Shown: positions 28,601 to 36,056 of the stretch, one piece after another
Numbering within the stretch: position 1 is the stretch's first letter
Layout of the letters: every line of letters starts with the position of its first letter
NCBI GenBank assembly: GCA_964473745.1
Contig: CAYYQE010000003.1
Coordinates: 1 to 64,000, forward strand
Source: JABJMC01 sp964473745
GTDB lineage: Bacteria; Patescibacteriota; Gracilibacteria; UBA1369; UBA12473
Length of the DNA stretch: 64,000 bases
Direction of reading: 5' to 3'
Notes under the pieces: generated by a model
The model's database searches: none
What the model was told of the DNA's origin: nothing
What the model saw: only the letters and a program-made list of their open reading frames with translations
Translations under genes and position numbers: made by a program

Positions 28601-28866
28601 ATGCTGATGAAGGTGAGTTTGTGATGATGGCGCCGAATAACTTAGAGGACGGTGCCCACGAATTGGTGGTGCAAGGAATTGATCCACTTTCTAACTTATA
28701 CACCGCGGCAATCAACCTAGATTTTCTGGTTAATGATGAAACACCCGAGCTTGCGGAACAGGATACAAATCCTCGTATGAAGGTGATTGGAGTTGGGTTA
28801 GGCGCAACTCTAATTGTTATTGTCTTGTGTTTTGTGGCTCGTAAGAAATATTTAAAAACAAAATAA
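22693..28866 (+). CDS. Giant beta-helix surface protein 3 (adhesin-like)
   Basis: 2,057 residues, the longest of the four. The signal peptide (MKIRFFTILFTSLALSLLG, cleavage near VFA-A) is almost the same as that of gene 4. A long beta-helix (about 50-1050) carries many IxGNYIG and RNVISGN units. Four Ig-like modules (about 1063-1415), a Gly/Ser hinge, a Glu/Val stalk (about 1456-1500), calcium-type DxDxDG repeats (about 1575-1780), VTPHRLDD, WASELFSSSLMIDTD and a RMKVIG membrane anchor ending ARKKYLKTK complete it. The anchor helix has a Cys (VLCFVA) where genes 2 and 4 have Trp. It ends 11 bases before gene 4, so both probably share one transcript. Confidence 0.93.
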   Translation: MKIRFFTILFTSLALSLLGVTSVFAATYTVDDLTDTADDEECVIDTTFRDAIGCALGNPGADVIDFSGSGTINLTANAPNITDTGGLTIDGGGDITINGSNHTYGGLDLAGDDIQLKAITIDKMSESGIYLGGTGNTIGGDDVADRVYVLGNDNDGNGYGIYPVGSTNATIKNNYVGVQSNGTTRAANQAGIYLAGSNSGLTIEDNVIVSKNYCAIVLTAWSGGTMSDIRIEGNKIGTNAAGTADLTAGSGICDFPAVGGPSETITGMVRIGGNTTTDATARNIISGNGSGIILKSDYSGGLEIQGNYIGTDVNGTADVGNFQGIELENSSCSGNCNIGGDVVGKRNVISGNDDNGIKIYGDSSGWTVQQNYIGMDSTGDTALLNSGDGVEIGGAATSITIGETDAEPASQNVIAGNGGTGILLDSATGTIAINGNYIGLNAAGNAADSNGSHNIYVNGGSSTLTIGHADTTTVNNVIAGTGVNNSALYIDNITGGTINAYGNVIGLVADQSGQADPDGGTAGPLVYLNQVGASAEVNIGSTRSGGFNVIAGGDDDGVQVASNNSGTINIRGNFVGVASNQTSVFANDGDGMDISASVSIGGAGGEQGNVIGGHSNQIRVTNNASNVMIVGNFLGQTTTGADITGSENAIVDEGSTTLTIGQNNYISGSGRAVDLQGTTDVSMIGNIIGFGSADQDRATGEGVVISGAADNITIGGSNVSDRNVISNVSDSGIIVNSTHANSDVEIMGNYIGTSTDGTADKGNSTHGIDVQQGVNVFIGRNADGTTHAGNVISGNGGVGVYVFETEGDVSDVYIEANKIGVNAAATAAVANDNHGVNVDNAENVFIGGDDEASRNIIGGNGANGIRLDAGVGVTITGNLIGTAQSTISATATDLGNAINGIYLMDGSTSNVIGYTYAEGLAGVKGNVIDFNAKGIVIDGSSSNNNAVRGNLIGASGNQSARMELTNSANNGVSTSGTTFTTSNTSRIDGTSDMGGSKMDIYSASDTATVYESTTTIEGDGSFMVNRDFTALADDNYFFQITEADGDTTAFGSSVVVADDMFPVTPEASGQTTPVASTDAQTLTITKEPYSSLIRTDKDPDVVISTIDADVSEEYSTGVLSEGTNTFTFISKDYSDNSSEVLTVTIVVDTTAPDDPGITSSTSVIDTATTKSHTITGTKEAGSSIENDNVEVVAADAETTWEYEVTLAIGDNVYSFTAVDALANESGATAHTVSYTQDADAPSAPLITSSIADTTTTAYTFTGTKEADSSVLEDDVVVVALDGLTTWSWETTLSEGANAFSFTSKDALDNESSATLTSITLDTTVPTAATITSATTASGDEATASFTVTGTKEADSAVYLNDVEVVAADAETTWSYATTLSVGANLVGPFTLKDALDNESGETSTTITYTQNDLTPVYYGGGGGGGDGGSSSSSDSSVSESTGVAATEGTETAVEGSEEVEEEVVVEEEIEEEVVEEEVIEEEVVEEIVEEVVEEVDEGPSIIEEVIEVVYEAVETVGDAVETVGEVAEDLFSASDEPAEPAFVVEVVELPETTVEVVTTRADVLEEAAYAAITLDADGDQIPDSLEQIYFDSTDVMDLSADTDNDGLTDGEELVMGTDLLSSDSDGDGISDVEEIAAGTSAVLIDSDADGLTDAEEAELGTSSGSSDSDGDGFSDYIEIKYGTSGSSGALDASVVIQDDDNDGAADAWEEEFKMEEIDYAAPQYIAEVDAEIVLPMQMRDTDGDGVTDWVEMNRGTDPNDSDSDNDGLSDSDEIFVYLTDPIEKSRDQEQIYKPRIANLREEAVFTGNQATLVGVGYPNSHVEVLFLPHNFIAPTTDLVSFGRFLMANLFEDGLAQDIYEQTVQTDASGKFLIQEDLPVGSFDVIIRSYDADGNLTGETLPYEIEVQEELAEGSVTPHRLDDEAIDLTNLQMVMIENSRPILYGQATNGYEIEGLWASELFSSSLMIDTDADEGEFVMMAPNNLEDGAHELVVQGIDPLSNLYTAAINLDFLVNDETPELAEQDTNPRMKVIGVGLGATLIVIVLCFVARKKYLKTK

Positions 28867-28877
28867 ACTTAAAATTC

Positions 28878-29210
28878 ATGAAATTAAGATTTTTCACAAT
28901 TCTATTCACATCTCTAGTATTAAGTTTACTAGGATCAACCTCTGTTTTTGCGGCTGCTTATGTTGTTGATAATTTAGGTGATGAATCAGATGGGGAATGT
29001 GTGGTGGATACTTCTTTTAAAGAAGCAGTAAATTGTTCAAATGCTAGTGGAGAAGCGGATACAATTACTTTTGGTGTTTCTGGGACAATAACACTTGACG
29101 GGGCTCCTCAGCTCGATGGTGATGGAGTTGATATTGATGGTAATGGAGATATAACTTTGGATGGTAATGGTGGGGGTGGGATTGGCTGCTTCTTTTCGTG
29201 TACAGATTAG
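28878..29210 (+). CDS. Giant beta-helix surface protein 4, N-terminal fragment before an in-frame TAG
   Basis: 110 residues: signal peptide MKLRFFTILFTSLVLSLLG, then the start of the beta-helix domain (FKEAVNCSNASGEADTITFG). The TAG at 29208-29210 is followed in the same frame by VITIRGFTLTNFEETSIEVR, which matches the corresponding place in giant protein 1 (TVTLKGLTFQNF). So this and the next entry are one gene of about 1,870 residues split by a single stop. Alone it would be a short secreted peptide without an anchor. Confidence 0.85.
   Translation: MKLRFFTILFTSLVLSLLGSTSVFAAAYVVDNLGDESDGECVVDTSFKEAVNCSNASGEADTITFGVSGTITLDGAPQLDGDGVDIDGNGDITLDGNGGGGIGCFFSCTD
29208..29210 (+). other. In-frame amber codon interrupting giant gene 4
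   Basis: Codons around it read TGT ACA GAT TAG GTA ATA ACT ATT. There is no frame change before or after. A single substitution from a sense codon such as GAG, AAG or CAG would explain it. Readthrough, sequence error or true inactivation cannot be told apart here. Confidence 0.9.
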
Positions 29211-29264
29211 GTAATAACTATTCGTGGTTTTACTCTTACAAATTTTGAGGAGACGAGTATTGAA

Positions 29265-32200
29265 GTGCGTGGTTCGGGATGGACGATTGGAGGATCTGAT
29301 GTAACCGATCGAAATGTTTTTATTAAAGGCGCACTAGGGGATGCAAACGGAAAGATGATTGCGGTTAATGGTTCTAATCATACAATTCAAAATAATTATA
29401 TCGGTGTGGAATCAGATGGAACTACAACAAATGCCGAAAGAGATGGCATTATGCTTCATGGGGGAGCCGGAGCGGTTAGTGATTTGTTAATTAAAGATAA
29501 TGTTATTGCTAATTTGGCGGGATGTGCAATTCAAATTAATACTGCCGCTGGTGCGGTGACCCTTGAAGGAAATAATATTGGGATTGGAGCGGATGGAACA
29601 ACTCCTTTGATTGCCGAGGGTTGGTATGGGGGGATATGCGATCAAGACGGAGATACTCATACCGGCTTGGTTACAATAGGTGGTGATACTGCTACTGAGC
29701 GGAATTTAATTGGAGATGCTGCTGGTATAAATCTTATGGCAACGTATACTGGTGGTTTTTTGATTGAAGGAAATTATATTGGAACAAATGCTGCCGGAAC
29801 AGCCTCTATTCAAAATGGTACTGGAATAATTTTAGATGGAGCTTGTAGTGGTGGTCCGGGTTGTATTATTGGCGGTGATATAGCAGGAGAAAGAAATGTG
29901 ATTTCGGGGAATGAAGGGGCTGGGATTTCAATAACAACTGATGGTTCTGGTTGGCAAATTCAAAATAATTACATTGGGATGGATAGTACGGGAGCGGCAG
30001 CTTTAGCAAATGGGACTGATGGAATTTATATAACTGGAGCAGCTAATAATATTATAATTGGAGAAACTGGATCTACGGTTTCAACGTATAATGTGATTGC
30101 CGGAAATGGGGGCAATGGGATTGATTTTAGTACGGCTACGGGGACTTATACTGTTAATGGTAATTATATTGGTTTGGATGCGACTGGAGATAACGCAAGT
30201 TCAAATGGGAGTCATCATATAGAAATTACTGGAGCCCCTGATTTGACGATTGGGCATATGGATGCGACTTCTCCAACAAATGTAATTGCAGGAGGAGGGG
30301 GAACTTACCGGGGAATAAGTGTTTTTAATGTGGGACCAAGTGCAACACTTAATATTTATAGTACGATTTTGGGATTGGTAGCAGATCAAAGCACAACTGC
30401 TGATCCGGATGGAGCTACAGGAGGCCCATTAATTGTGATCGATCAAATGCAATCAGGGTCTATGATGATGATTGGAAATACCCGTACGGCTGGTTTTAAT
30501 GTGATTGCCGGAGGGGATGGCGATGGGATTAATGTTAACGGTAGTTTGAATGGTTCAGAACTTACAATAACAGGTAATTTTATTGGGATTTCGAGCGATC
30601 AGGCGACAGTGATAGGCAACAGTGGTGATGGGATTGATGTGTTTTCGGGTGGAGTTGTTATTGGCGGGACTGGTACAGGAACAGGAAATGTTATAGGGGG
30701 CCAATCAAATCAAATTCGTATAGGGAGTGGTGTTGATGGAACGGAGATTTATAGAAATTATTTAGGAATGACTACTACTGGAGCAGATATTGCGGGGAGC
30801 CAGAATGGGATTACCGATGAAGGTTCTACTGATTTGACGATGGGTGGTGGGGTAACTGGTGGTGGAGGTGCTCCGACCGCTGGAAATTATATTAGTGGGA
30901 CCGGGACTGCTGTGAGTTTGGCGGGTACATCAGGTGTGGTAATGCTTGGTAATTATATTGGGGTTGGTGGGGTTGGTCCAGATGCCTTGGATCGTGCTAC
31001 AGGTGGAGGAGTGGTTGTTTCTGGAACGGCTAATAATATTACAATTGGCGGATCTGGTGAGGGAGAGGGAAATACAATTAGTAATGTTACGGATTCAGGT
31101 TTAATTATTAATTCTAGTCATGCAACAGATAGTGATATTGAAATATTGGGAAATTGTATTGGAACGGATTCGACCGGGAATACCGATAAAGGTAATTCCA
31201 CGCATGGGATTGATGTTCAGCAGGGGATAAATGTTTTTATTGGAGTGGATGCGGCCGGAACAACCCATGCCAAGAATGTGGTTTCTGGTAATGGGAGTAA
31301 TGGGATTTATGTTTCAGGAGATGGTGGGGACGTGACAGGCGTTACTATTGAAGCTAATACAATTGGTTTGACTGTGGGCGCAAATGCAAAAGTTTTGAAT
31401 GGTGATTATGGGATTCAAGTTGATGATGGACCGACGAGTGTAGTGATTGGCGGCGCAGATGAAGCTTCTCGTAATATTGTTGGTGGGAATGGAGCCGGTG
31501 GGATTCTTTTAGATGGTGCAGATGAGGTGGTTATAACTGGGAACTTGGTTGGAACAAACCAAACAACGATAGATGCTGATGCGGAATCTGCTAATGTGGG
31601 GAATGTTTCCAATGGGATTTATTTAACTGATGGATCGGCAAATAATGTAATTGGATATAGCTATGCAGAGGATATTAGTGGGATGAAAGGAAATGTAATT
31701 GATTTTAATATAACGGGGATAATGATTGAGGGAGCTTTGAGTACAAATAATACGGTGCGTGGTAATTTAATTGGGAATTCTGGGGATCAAGGAATGAGGT
31801 TTCAGACGATGGATGGATCTAATAATGAAATCGATATTTCGGGGACGAGTTTAACGACTTCGAATACTAGTCGAATAGTAGGGGCTACTGATTTGACTGG
31901 TAAGGTTGATATTTATAGTGCTAGTGCAACAACTACGATTTATGAAGGGTCGACGACGATTGCGGCTGGCGCTTTTCAAATTGATCAAGATTTTACCGCT
32001 GTCGCGGGAGATACATATTTATTCCAAATTACCGAGGCTGATGGTGATACGACAGAGCTTTCTTTTGAAGATTCACAAGAAGCAGTGGTAGCTGATGCGG
32101 TGCTCCCGGCAACTCCGGTGGCTAGTGGACAGACTACTCCGGTAGCTAGTACAGATGCTCAAACTTTAACAATTACAAAAGAGGCTTACTCTTCCTTAAT

Positions 32201-34493
32201 TCGGACTGATGAGGATCCAGATGAGACAATTTCTACAATAGACACAGATGTTAGCGAGGAATACAGTACTGGAGTACTTTCGGAAGGTTCAAATACTTTC
32301 ACCTTTATTTCTAAAGATTATTCAGATAATAGTTCCGAAGTTTTAACAGTAACGATTGTAGTTGATACAACGGCCCCAACAGCGCCAACTATTACTTCGG
32401 CGACGACAGCTTCGGGTGATGGGGCGACTGCTTCGTTTACGATTACCGGTACAAAAGATGCTAATTCAGCGGTTTATTTAAGTGATGTTGAAGTAGTGGC
32501 CGTCGATGCTTTAACAACTTGGTCTTATGCTACAACTTTGAGCGCCGGGGCAAATGTGGTTGGTTCTTTCACCTCAAAAGATGCCCTTAGCAATGCCTCG
32601 AGTGGGGTTTCAACAACCATTACTTATACCCAAAACGATCTTACGCCGGTTTATTATGGGGGAGGAGGAAGTGGCGGTGGCAGTAGTAGTTCGTCATCAA
32701 ATGTAGTAGAGGAATCTGTTGAAGTAGTAGAGGAAGTAGTTGAAGAGGTTGTAGTAGTTGAAGAAGTTGTGGAGGAAGTTGTTGAAGAAGAAGTAGTTGA
32801 GGAAATTGTGGAAGAGGTTGAGGAAGAATATTCGGTTTACAATCCAGAGGAGGAAGAAGTTGTCTCAGAAGAGGAAGAGGATGACGGTGGTTTCTTGGGG
32901 ACTTTATTTGGCTCCAATGAAGAAGATGAGCCAGTTTTTGTGGTAGAAATGACCGAAGAAATAGTGATTGAAACTGTTGATCAAAATTTAATAACTAGAG
33001 AAGAAATACTAGAAGAAGATGCTTATGAAGAGGTCACCGAAGATGTTGATGATGATCAAATTCCCGATACTTTAGAAATTCTTTATTTTGATTCAGTTGA
33101 TGTTTTGGAGGTAGACGCTGACAGTGATGGTGATGGACTTACGGATGGTGATGAGTTGTTGCTTGGGACAAATTTGTTAAGTAATGATAGTGATGGGGAT
33201 GGAATTAGTGATAATGATGAAATTTCAGCGGGGACAAGTGCTGTTTTGGCTGATACTGATAATGATGGTTTAACTGATGCCGAGGAAGTTTCTTTGGGGA
33301 CAAGCGGAACTAGTAGTGACACTGATGGTGATGGATTTTCTGATTATGTAGAAATGTATTACGGAGGAGGTTCTGCTTCAGCTTTAGACGCTTCAATTGG
33401 GGTGCAAGATGATGACGGTGATGGCGCGGCTGATGCTTGGGAAGAAGAATTTGGGATGGAAAATGTTGATTATGAAGAGGAGCAGTATTTTGAAGAGATT
33501 GATAAACCGCTTGTTTTAACAATGCGGATGCGTGACACGGATGGAGATGGTTTGACTGATTGGGTAGAAATGAATCGGGGAACGGATCCTAATAATCCGG
33601 ATTCTGACAATGATGGTTTAACAGATGGTGAAGAGGTCCAAACTTACTTTACGGATCCAACTGAGAAAACAAAAGATAAAGAGGAAATTTATAAGCCACG
33701 ACTTTCTAATATTCGGGAAGGAGCGATATTTACTGATAATAGAACTTTAGTTAGTGGTGTAGCCGAGCCAAATTCAAAAATAACGGTTTATTTTTTACCG
33801 CGTGGTTGGGAAGCACCTAATCTTGGAATTATTGCGATTGGGCAAATGTTATTTGCTAATTTATTTGATTCTGATTTTGTGGGTGGGGTTTATGAAGAAG
33901 ATGTTTATACCGATGCAAAAGGTAAATTTTTGTTAGAGAAAGAATTACCAAGTGGGCGGTTTAATGTAGTGGTTCGTGTGTTTGATGAAAACAATGAATT
34001 AAAAGGAGAAACAATGCCTTATGTGATTGAAGTTGATCCGGAACAAACGGTTGGCAAAGTAACGCCGCATCAATTAGATGATCAACCGATAGATTTAGTT
34101 GAATTGTCATTGCTTATGATTGAAAACAGTCGGCCACTTTTATATGGTACAGCTCCGCGAGATTACGAAGTGCAGACCATGTGGGCTAGTGAATTGTTTT
34201 CTTCTTCTTTGATGATTGATACGGATGCCGAGGAAGGTGAATTTGTGATGATGGCGCCGAATAATCTGGAGGATGGTGCTCACGAATTAGTGGTGCAAGG
34301 AATTGATCCACTTTCTAACCTATATACCGCGGCAATTAATCTGGATTTTATGGTTAATGGTGGCGGGGTCGAGCTTGCGGAACAGGATACAAATCTTCGA
34401 ATGAAGGTGATTGGAGTTGGGCTAGGCGCAACTCTAATTGTTGTTGTTTTGTGGCTGGTGGCACGGAGGAATCGCAAACGTCATCAAAATTAG
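29265..34493 (+). CDS. Giant beta-helix surface protein 4, main part after the amber codon
   Basis: 1,742 residues from the first possible re-start (GTG 29265), in the same frame as the fragment upstream. It lacks its own signal peptide, so export needs readthrough or repair of the TAG. It carries the rest of the beta-helix (to about 31850), two Ig-like modules rather than four, a Gly/Ser hinge, a Glu/Val stalk, DxDxDG calcium repeats (about 33040-33660), VTPHQLDD, WASELFSSSLMIDTD and the RMKVIG anchor ending ARRNRKRHQN. The downstream frame is otherwise intact over 5.2 kb with no other stop, which argues for a very recent or tolerated interruption. Confidence 0.88.
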   Translation: MRGSGWTIGGSDVTDRNVFIKGALGDANGKMIAVNGSNHTIQNNYIGVESDGTTTNAERDGIMLHGGAGAVSDLLIKDNVIANLAGCAIQINTAAGAVTLEGNNIGIGADGTTPLIAEGWYGGICDQDGDTHTGLVTIGGDTATERNLIGDAAGINLMATYTGGFLIEGNYIGTNAAGTASIQNGTGIILDGACSGGPGCIIGGDIAGERNVISGNEGAGISITTDGSGWQIQNNYIGMDSTGAAALANGTDGIYITGAANNIIIGETGSTVSTYNVIAGNGGNGIDFSTATGTYTVNGNYIGLDATGDNASSNGSHHIEITGAPDLTIGHMDATSPTNVIAGGGGTYRGISVFNVGPSATLNIYSTILGLVADQSTTADPDGATGGPLIVIDQMQSGSMMMIGNTRTAGFNVIAGGDGDGINVNGSLNGSELTITGNFIGISSDQATVIGNSGDGIDVFSGGVVIGGTGTGTGNVIGGQSNQIRIGSGVDGTEIYRNYLGMTTTGADIAGSQNGITDEGSTDLTMGGGVTGGGGAPTAGNYISGTGTAVSLAGTSGVVMLGNYIGVGGVGPDALDRATGGGVVVSGTANNITIGGSGEGEGNTISNVTDSGLIINSSHATDSDIEILGNCIGTDSTGNTDKGNSTHGIDVQQGINVFIGVDAAGTTHAKNVVSGNGSNGIYVSGDGGDVTGVTIEANTIGLTVGANAKVLNGDYGIQVDDGPTSVVIGGADEASRNIVGGNGAGGILLDGADEVVITGNLVGTNQTTIDADAESANVGNVSNGIYLTDGSANNVIGYSYAEDISGMKGNVIDFNITGIMIEGALSTNNTVRGNLIGNSGDQGMRFQTMDGSNNEIDISGTSLTTSNTSRIVGATDLTGKVDIYSASATTTIYEGSTTIAAGAFQIDQDFTAVAGDTYLFQITEADGDTTELSFEDSQEAVVADAVLPATPVASGQTTPVASTDAQTLTITKEAYSSLIRTDEDPDETISTIDTDVSEEYSTGVLSEGSNTFTFISKDYSDNSSEVLTVTIVVDTTAPTAPTITSATTASGDGATASFTITGTKDANSAVYLSDVEVVAVDALTTWSYATTLSAGANVVGSFTSKDALSNASSGVSTTITYTQNDLTPVYYGGGGSGGGSSSSSSNVVEESVEVVEEVVEEVVVVEEVVEEVVEEEVVEEIVEEVEEEYSVYNPEEEEVVSEEEEDDGGFLGTLFGSNEEDEPVFVVEMTEEIVIETVDQNLITREEILEEDAYEEVTEDVDDDQIPDTLEILYFDSVDVLEVDADSDGDGLTDGDELLLGTNLLSNDSDGDGISDNDEISAGTSAVLADTDNDGLTDAEEVSLGTSGTSSDTDGDGFSDYVEMYYGGGSASALDASIGVQDDDGDGAADAWEEEFGMENVDYEEEQYFEEIDKPLVLTMRMRDTDGDGLTDWVEMNRGTDPNNPDSDNDGLTDGEEVQTYFTDPTEKTKDKEEIYKPRLSNIREGAIFTDNRTLVSGVAEPNSKITVYFLPRGWEAPNLGIIAIGQMLFANLFDSDFVGGVYEEDVYTDAKGKFLLEKELPSGRFNVVVRVFDENNELKGETMPYVIEVDPEQTVGKVTPHQLDDQPIDLVELSLLMIENSRPLLYGTAPRDYEVQTMWASELFSSSLMIDTDAEEGEFVMMAPNNLEDGAHELVVQGIDPLSNLYTAAINLDFMVNGGGVELAEQDTNLRMKVIGVGLGATLIVVVLWLVARRNRKRHQN

Positions 34494-34496
34494 TTG

Positions 34497-34525
34497 TTAC
34501 CTTTTTGAGGGGGAGTCGTTATAAT
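34497..34525 (+). promoter_or_regulatory. Promoter of the DUF4349 gene
   Basis: TTACCT, 17-base spacer, TATAAT, ending 39 bases before ATG 34565. Confidence 0.6.
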
Positions 34526-34564
34526 AGATGTTCGAAATAGTTCATTATTCTTAACATTTCTATT

Positions 34565-35518
34565 ATGGAAAATAAGTTGAAAAAATATTGCAAATCTGTG
34601 TGGTGCAAGCGGATTGCTTTTGTGCTGCTAATTGCAGTGGTTTTTATGGTTGGCAAAGGTTGGAGTGGGGCGACTCTTTCCTCGTCTGATTACTATGGTT
34701 ACGATGATTATGATTATAATTCCGGAGGTTATGGGGAATACGAGATGATGATAGCGGAATCCTCTTTGAGCGCCCGAGACATGAAATCAGCGGTGCCTAC
34801 TTTATATGAGAATTATGATGAGACGAGTTGGGATGATACTAGTGATGAAACTTTGGTAATTAAGACTGGCTCGCTTACTTTGGATGTTAAAAATACGCCA
34901 GATACTATGGCGGCCTTTACCGCAATTGCCGATGTGTATGGTGGTTTTGTGCAAGATTCAAATACTTGGATGCAATCTGATGAAACAATGGCTGGTTCCG
35001 TGACTTTGCGCGTAGAAGTTGAGCATTTTGAGCAAGCTTTGGAGGATATTAAGGCCTTAGCTACAGTGGTCCAGAGTGAGTCTCTTTCGGGACAGGATGT
35101 AACAGCTGATTATGTGGATATGCAGGCTGAGCTTACTAATTTACAGGCAGAGGAGGAGCAGTATTTAGAGATTTTGGAGCGGGCTTACACGGTTGAAGAT
35201 CTTTTGAATGTCAGTGATTATCTTTCTCGAGTTCGAGGTGATATTGAGTGGATTCAAGGACAGTTAAATTATTTGGAAAATCGTACCAGTTTTTCAACGA
35301 TCACGGTTTATGTTTATGAAGAGGCCTCGATTCTTGCTCCAACCAGCGATTGGAAACCATTCGTGCTTATTAAAGAGTCTTTCAATCAGTTAGTGTTGAT
35401 TGTGCAGGGATTAATTGGTCTTGTGATTTGGTTTGTGATTGTTTGGATGCCGGTTTTGGTGAGTACCTACCTTGTTTATCGAGCTGGGAGATGGGGATAT
35501 CGAAAAGTCCAAAAATAA
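34565..35518 (+). CDS. DUF4349 domain membrane protein
   Basis: 317 residues. An N-terminal membrane segment (about 16-35) and a Tyr/Asp-rich linker precede a DUF4349 region (about 95-255) containing LVIKTGSLTLDVKNTPDTM, a central coiled-coil (LTNLQAEEEQYLEILERA) and WIQGQLNYLENRTSFSTITV. A second membrane helix (about 275-300) ends the protein with a short basic tail. The family is found in bacterial envelopes; its role is not established to my knowledge. It has its own promoter and a good terminator, separating it from the giant genes and from the suf operon. Confidence 0.88.
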   Translation: MENKLKKYCKSVWCKRIAFVLLIAVVFMVGKGWSGATLSSSDYYGYDDYDYNSGGYGEYEMMIAESSLSARDMKSAVPTLYENYDETSWDDTSDETLVIKTGSLTLDVKNTPDTMAAFTAIADVYGGFVQDSNTWMQSDETMAGSVTLRVEVEHFEQALEDIKALATVVQSESLSGQDVTADYVDMQAELTNLQAEEEQYLEILERAYTVEDLLNVSDYLSRVRGDIEWIQGQLNYLENRTSFSTITVYVYEEASILAPTSDWKPFVLIKESFNQLVLIVQGLIGLVIWFVIVWMPVLVSTYLVYRAGRWGYRKVQK

Positions 35519-35538
35519 GTGAAATGAAAGTTGGAAGA

Positions 35539-35564
35539 GGGCGGCCATTTGGTCGCCCTTTTTT
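35539..35564 (+). terminator. Rho-independent terminator after the DUF4349 gene
   Basis: GGGCGGCC, loop ATTT, GGTCGCCC (one G-T pair) followed by six T. Confidence 0.93.
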
Positions 35565-35565
35565 G

Positions 35566-35594
35566 TTGGTTTTAAACTCCTACCATGTTAGTAT
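35566..35594 (+). promoter_or_regulatory. Promoter of the suf operon
   Basis: TTGGTT, 17-base spacer, TAGTAT with an extended TG at 35586-35587. It ends 21 bases before the Rrf2 gene start. Autoregulation by the Rrf2 protein is likely but no operator was recognised. Confidence 0.7.
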
Positions 35595-35615
35595 GGTTTT
35601 CCTTAAATAACTCTT

Positions 35616-36053
35616 ATGCTAAAAGTGACTAGACAAGCGGATTACGGATTACTTTTAATGGCAGCACTAGCGTTTCATTACGCGGGAGGGGAGTATGTGT
35701 CTTTGCGGCATATTGCTGAAAAAAGAAAATTGCCGTATCGATTTTTGGGTAAGATTATTTCGTCACTCAAAAAAGCAAAAATTGTGGAGTCTTTGGAAGG
35801 AGTAACAGGAGGGTATCGACTTGCTCGTTCGCCGGAAAAGATTTCGATTCGAGAGGTTTTAGAGGCGCTCGGGGAACCACTTTCTTTGGTGCGCTGTGCT
35901 GATTCCGAGCGCGCTTGTCAAAGTTTTTGTCAGTGTTTTTCCAAAAAGTTTTGGCGTGATGTGCAGAAAGGAGTAGATGAATTACTTGATAACTATACGG
36001 TCGCGGATTTGTTGGATTCGGGTGGCCTTCCTAATGTAAAATTTAATGTTTAA
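35616..36053 (+). CDS. Rrf2 family Fe-S-responsive regulator (IscR/SufR-like)
   Basis: 145 residues. The N-terminal winged helix starts LKVTRQADYGLLLMAALA and includes the recognition-helix region YRFLGKIISSLKKAKIVES and the wing GVTGGYRLARSPEKIS. Cysteines at 94, 101, 105 and 107 (RCADSERACQSFCQCF) match the Fe-S ligand loop of IscR-type sensors. Such proteins repress or activate Fe-S assembly genes according to cluster status. It is the first gene of the suf operon, three bases before sufC. Confidence 0.93.
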   Translation: MLKVTRQADYGLLLMAALAFHYAGGEYVSLRHIAEKRKLPYRFLGKIISSLKKAKIVESLEGVTGGYRLARSPEKISIREVLEALGEPLSLVRCADSERACQSFCQCFSKKFWRDVQKGVDELLDNYTVADLLDSGGLPNVKFNV

Positions 36054-36056
36054 AAA

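Noticed and set aside
28878..29264. Separate small secreted protein ending at 29210
   Set aside because: The same frame continues after the TAG with homologous beta-helix sequence, so it is the start of giant gene 4.
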